Assembly: GCA_963281255.1 (NCBI GenBank) | Contig: OY725504.1 | Span: 3,038,001 to 3,102,000 of the forward strand | Direction of reading: 5' to 3' | Length of the DNA: 64,000 nt | Source of the DNA: Aphrocallistes beatrix | Taxonomy: Eukaryota > Porifera > Hexactinellida > Sceptrulophora > Aphrocallistidae | In this document: positions 62,984-64,000 of the stretch, one piece after another | How the letters are laid out: the number at the start of each line of letters is the position of its first letter | Position numbering within the stretch: the stretch's first letter is position 1 | Notes under the pieces: generated by a model | What the model was told of the DNA's origin: nothing | What the model saw: only the letters and a program-made list of their open reading frames with translations | Database searches by the model: none | Made by a program: the position numbers and the translations under genes

Positions 62984-64000
62984 CAAGGGTTGTCCCAAAA
63001 GTCTTAGACCGTTTAGAATTATCACTTTCATTATACGAGTCAAGTAGGCTTATAGTATATCAATTTGAAGCTTATTCAATTACGCTTCAGATTGACTACA
63101 GTAGAACTGTTCTAATTGCATAATTGAATTTCTATCTGAACTTGACCCAGCTTAAGTTTTCACTCTAATGGAACATTCTAGAGAAAGTATACGCAGTAAC
63201 ATTTGGTTTTTATTAAAACGCGGATATTCGCGCAGAGAGATCCTAGAAGAGATGCAGATCGTGTATGGGGATGAGTGCCCTAGCAGAAGCACTGTATACA
63301 GATGGGTTGAAAGGTTTGAGGATGGGTGGGATACCTTCGAGGACTCTGTCCGCACAGGACGTCCGAAAAGCTCCAGGCTCAAAGGTAACGTCGAACTAAT
63401 TGAGAGGATAATGGATGAAGACAGGCGTGTTACTATCAGGGAGTTAGAAGAGAGGGTAGGCATTCCAAAAACAACGATTCATAGAATTATTCGAGAAGAT
63501 TTGGAGATGAGTCGAGTTGTTGCGCGATGGGTGCCAAAACTCCTATCTGAAGAAAACAAACGAGAAAGGGTGAAATCTAGTCGCGAACTCCTTGCAGCCT
63601 GGAGGGGTGAGAAAAACTTCCTCGATCGCATTGTGACAGGGGATGAAACGTGGTTTCATTATTACGAACCGGAGACTAAATTTCAAAGCAGTCAATGGAA
63701 GCGGAAGCATGAACCAGTCCCTATCAAACCGAAGAGTGCGCCGTCCGCCGGTAAGCGGATGGCTACAGTATTCTGGGATATGCAGGGGATACTTTCCATT
63801 GACTGGCTCCCTGAGAAGACCACTATAAACAGTGATTATTATATCCAAGAACTTGAAGATTTGAGAGAGGCAATCAAGAGAAAGAGACGTGGGAAACTTA
63901 GCCGTGGAGTGTTACTCCAACATGATCATGCGAGACCGCATGTCAGCAAGCAAACGAAGGAGACCATTCATCGCTTGGGGTTTGAATGTGTTCCCCACCC
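62984..64000 (+). mobile_element. Mariner element, 5' part, cut by window edge
   Basis: The left terminal repeat begins CAAGGGTTGTCCCAAAAGTC after a TA (62982-62983). The transposase frame starts at 63168. The right end is outside the window. Confidence 0.88.
63168..64000 (+). CDS. Mariner transposase, open to the window end
   Basis: ATG at 63168, 277 residues without a stop before the edge. The N-terminal paired-like HTH region (MEHSRESIRSNIWFLLKRGY, then YRWVERFEDG) is followed by GRPK, a second HTH (VGIPKTTIHRII) and WVPKLLS, equivalent to the mariner WVPHxL linker. Catalytic Asp 1 is in IVTGDETWFHYY and Asp 2 in LLQHDHARPHVS (the family usually has DNARPH). The third Asp (D34D spacing) and the YSPDLAP motif would lie just past the edge; the window stops at VPHP, immediately before that motif. 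The uninterrupted frame suggests a recently active copy. It is a cut-and-paste enzyme that inserts at TA. Confidence 0.9.
   Translation, partial: MEHSRESIRSNIWFLLKRGYSRREILEEMQIVYGDECPSRSTVYRWVERFEDGWDTFEDSVRTGRPKSSRLKGNVELIERIMDEDRRVTIRELEERVGIPKTTIHRIIREDLEMSRVVARWVPKLLSEENKRERVKSSRELLAAWRGEKNFLDRIVTGDETWFHYYEPETKFQSSQWKRKHEPVPIKPKSAPSAGKRMATVFWDMQGILSIDWLPEKTTINSDYYIQELEDLREAIKRKRRGKLSRGVLLQHDHARPHVSKQTKETIHRLGFECVPH

Overview
This is a nuclear animal (metazoan) window: AT-rich, gene-sparse and full of small DNA transposons. Metazoan origin is supported by a caspase, a fascin terminal exon, a PLEKHD1-like PH/coiled-coil protein, TRIM-like NHL proteins, a giant ankyrin TRP channel, and mariner, hAT and pogo-type elements. 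Genes are strikingly intron-poor: reading frames of 1957 and about 3400 codons are uninterrupted. An early-branching animal such as a sponge (possibly a glass sponge) is my guess, but the sequence alone does not prove it.

Layout. 1-11.8 kb: repeats, a divergent acyl-CoA-binding-like gene (+), a PLEKHD1-like gene (-), a 1.9-kb palindrome-ended transposon with a Myb/SANT-like relic, and two sets of nested MITEs. 11.8-17.7 kb: a 1957-residue protein with two degenerate caspase-like folds, a Roc-COR GTPase module and a C-terminal caspase with intact His and Cys. 18.7-22.4 kb: an NHL propeller gene, a VOC/glyoxalase-like gene and a coiled-coil gene. 22.4-26.7 kb: a 548-bp foldback element, a 12-bp minisatellite and an assembly gap. 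26.7-34 kb: an NHL gene, disrupted Rab-like GTPase genes (one ending in a CaaX box), a sulfotransferase pseudogene and two more 12-bp minisatellites. 35-37.5 kb: a disordered/ankyrin/ADP-ribosyltransferase gene. 38.3-50.1 kb: a giant ankyrin-TRP channel gene on the minus strand, with a probable small first exon. 50.7-57.9 kb: an NHL pseudogene, an unidentified locus, a frame-disrupted CmcI-like methyltransferase, a Sec10/Exoc5 fragment next to a hAT element, and a 7-TM gene. 58.7-61.7 kb: two tandem NHL paralogues. 62.6 kb: the last exon of a fascin gene. 63-64 kb: a mariner element with an open transposase frame running off the window.

The most interesting locus is 11830-17703. A single polypeptide combines a Roc-COR switch, a catalytically intact caspase and two dead caspase-like folds. 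By inference it could be a one-chain, GTP-gated death or immune protease. Several neighbours (NHL proteins with TRIM-like coiled coils, the ankyrin-ART, the ankyrin channel) are sensor- or effector-like, but eukaryotic adjacency is weak evidence of a shared pathway and I do not claim one.

Small frameshifts recur in otherwise recognisable genes (Rab-like, sulfotransferase, CmcI-like). Because the two giant frames are clean, at least some of these are probably true pseudogenes rather than sequencing errors.
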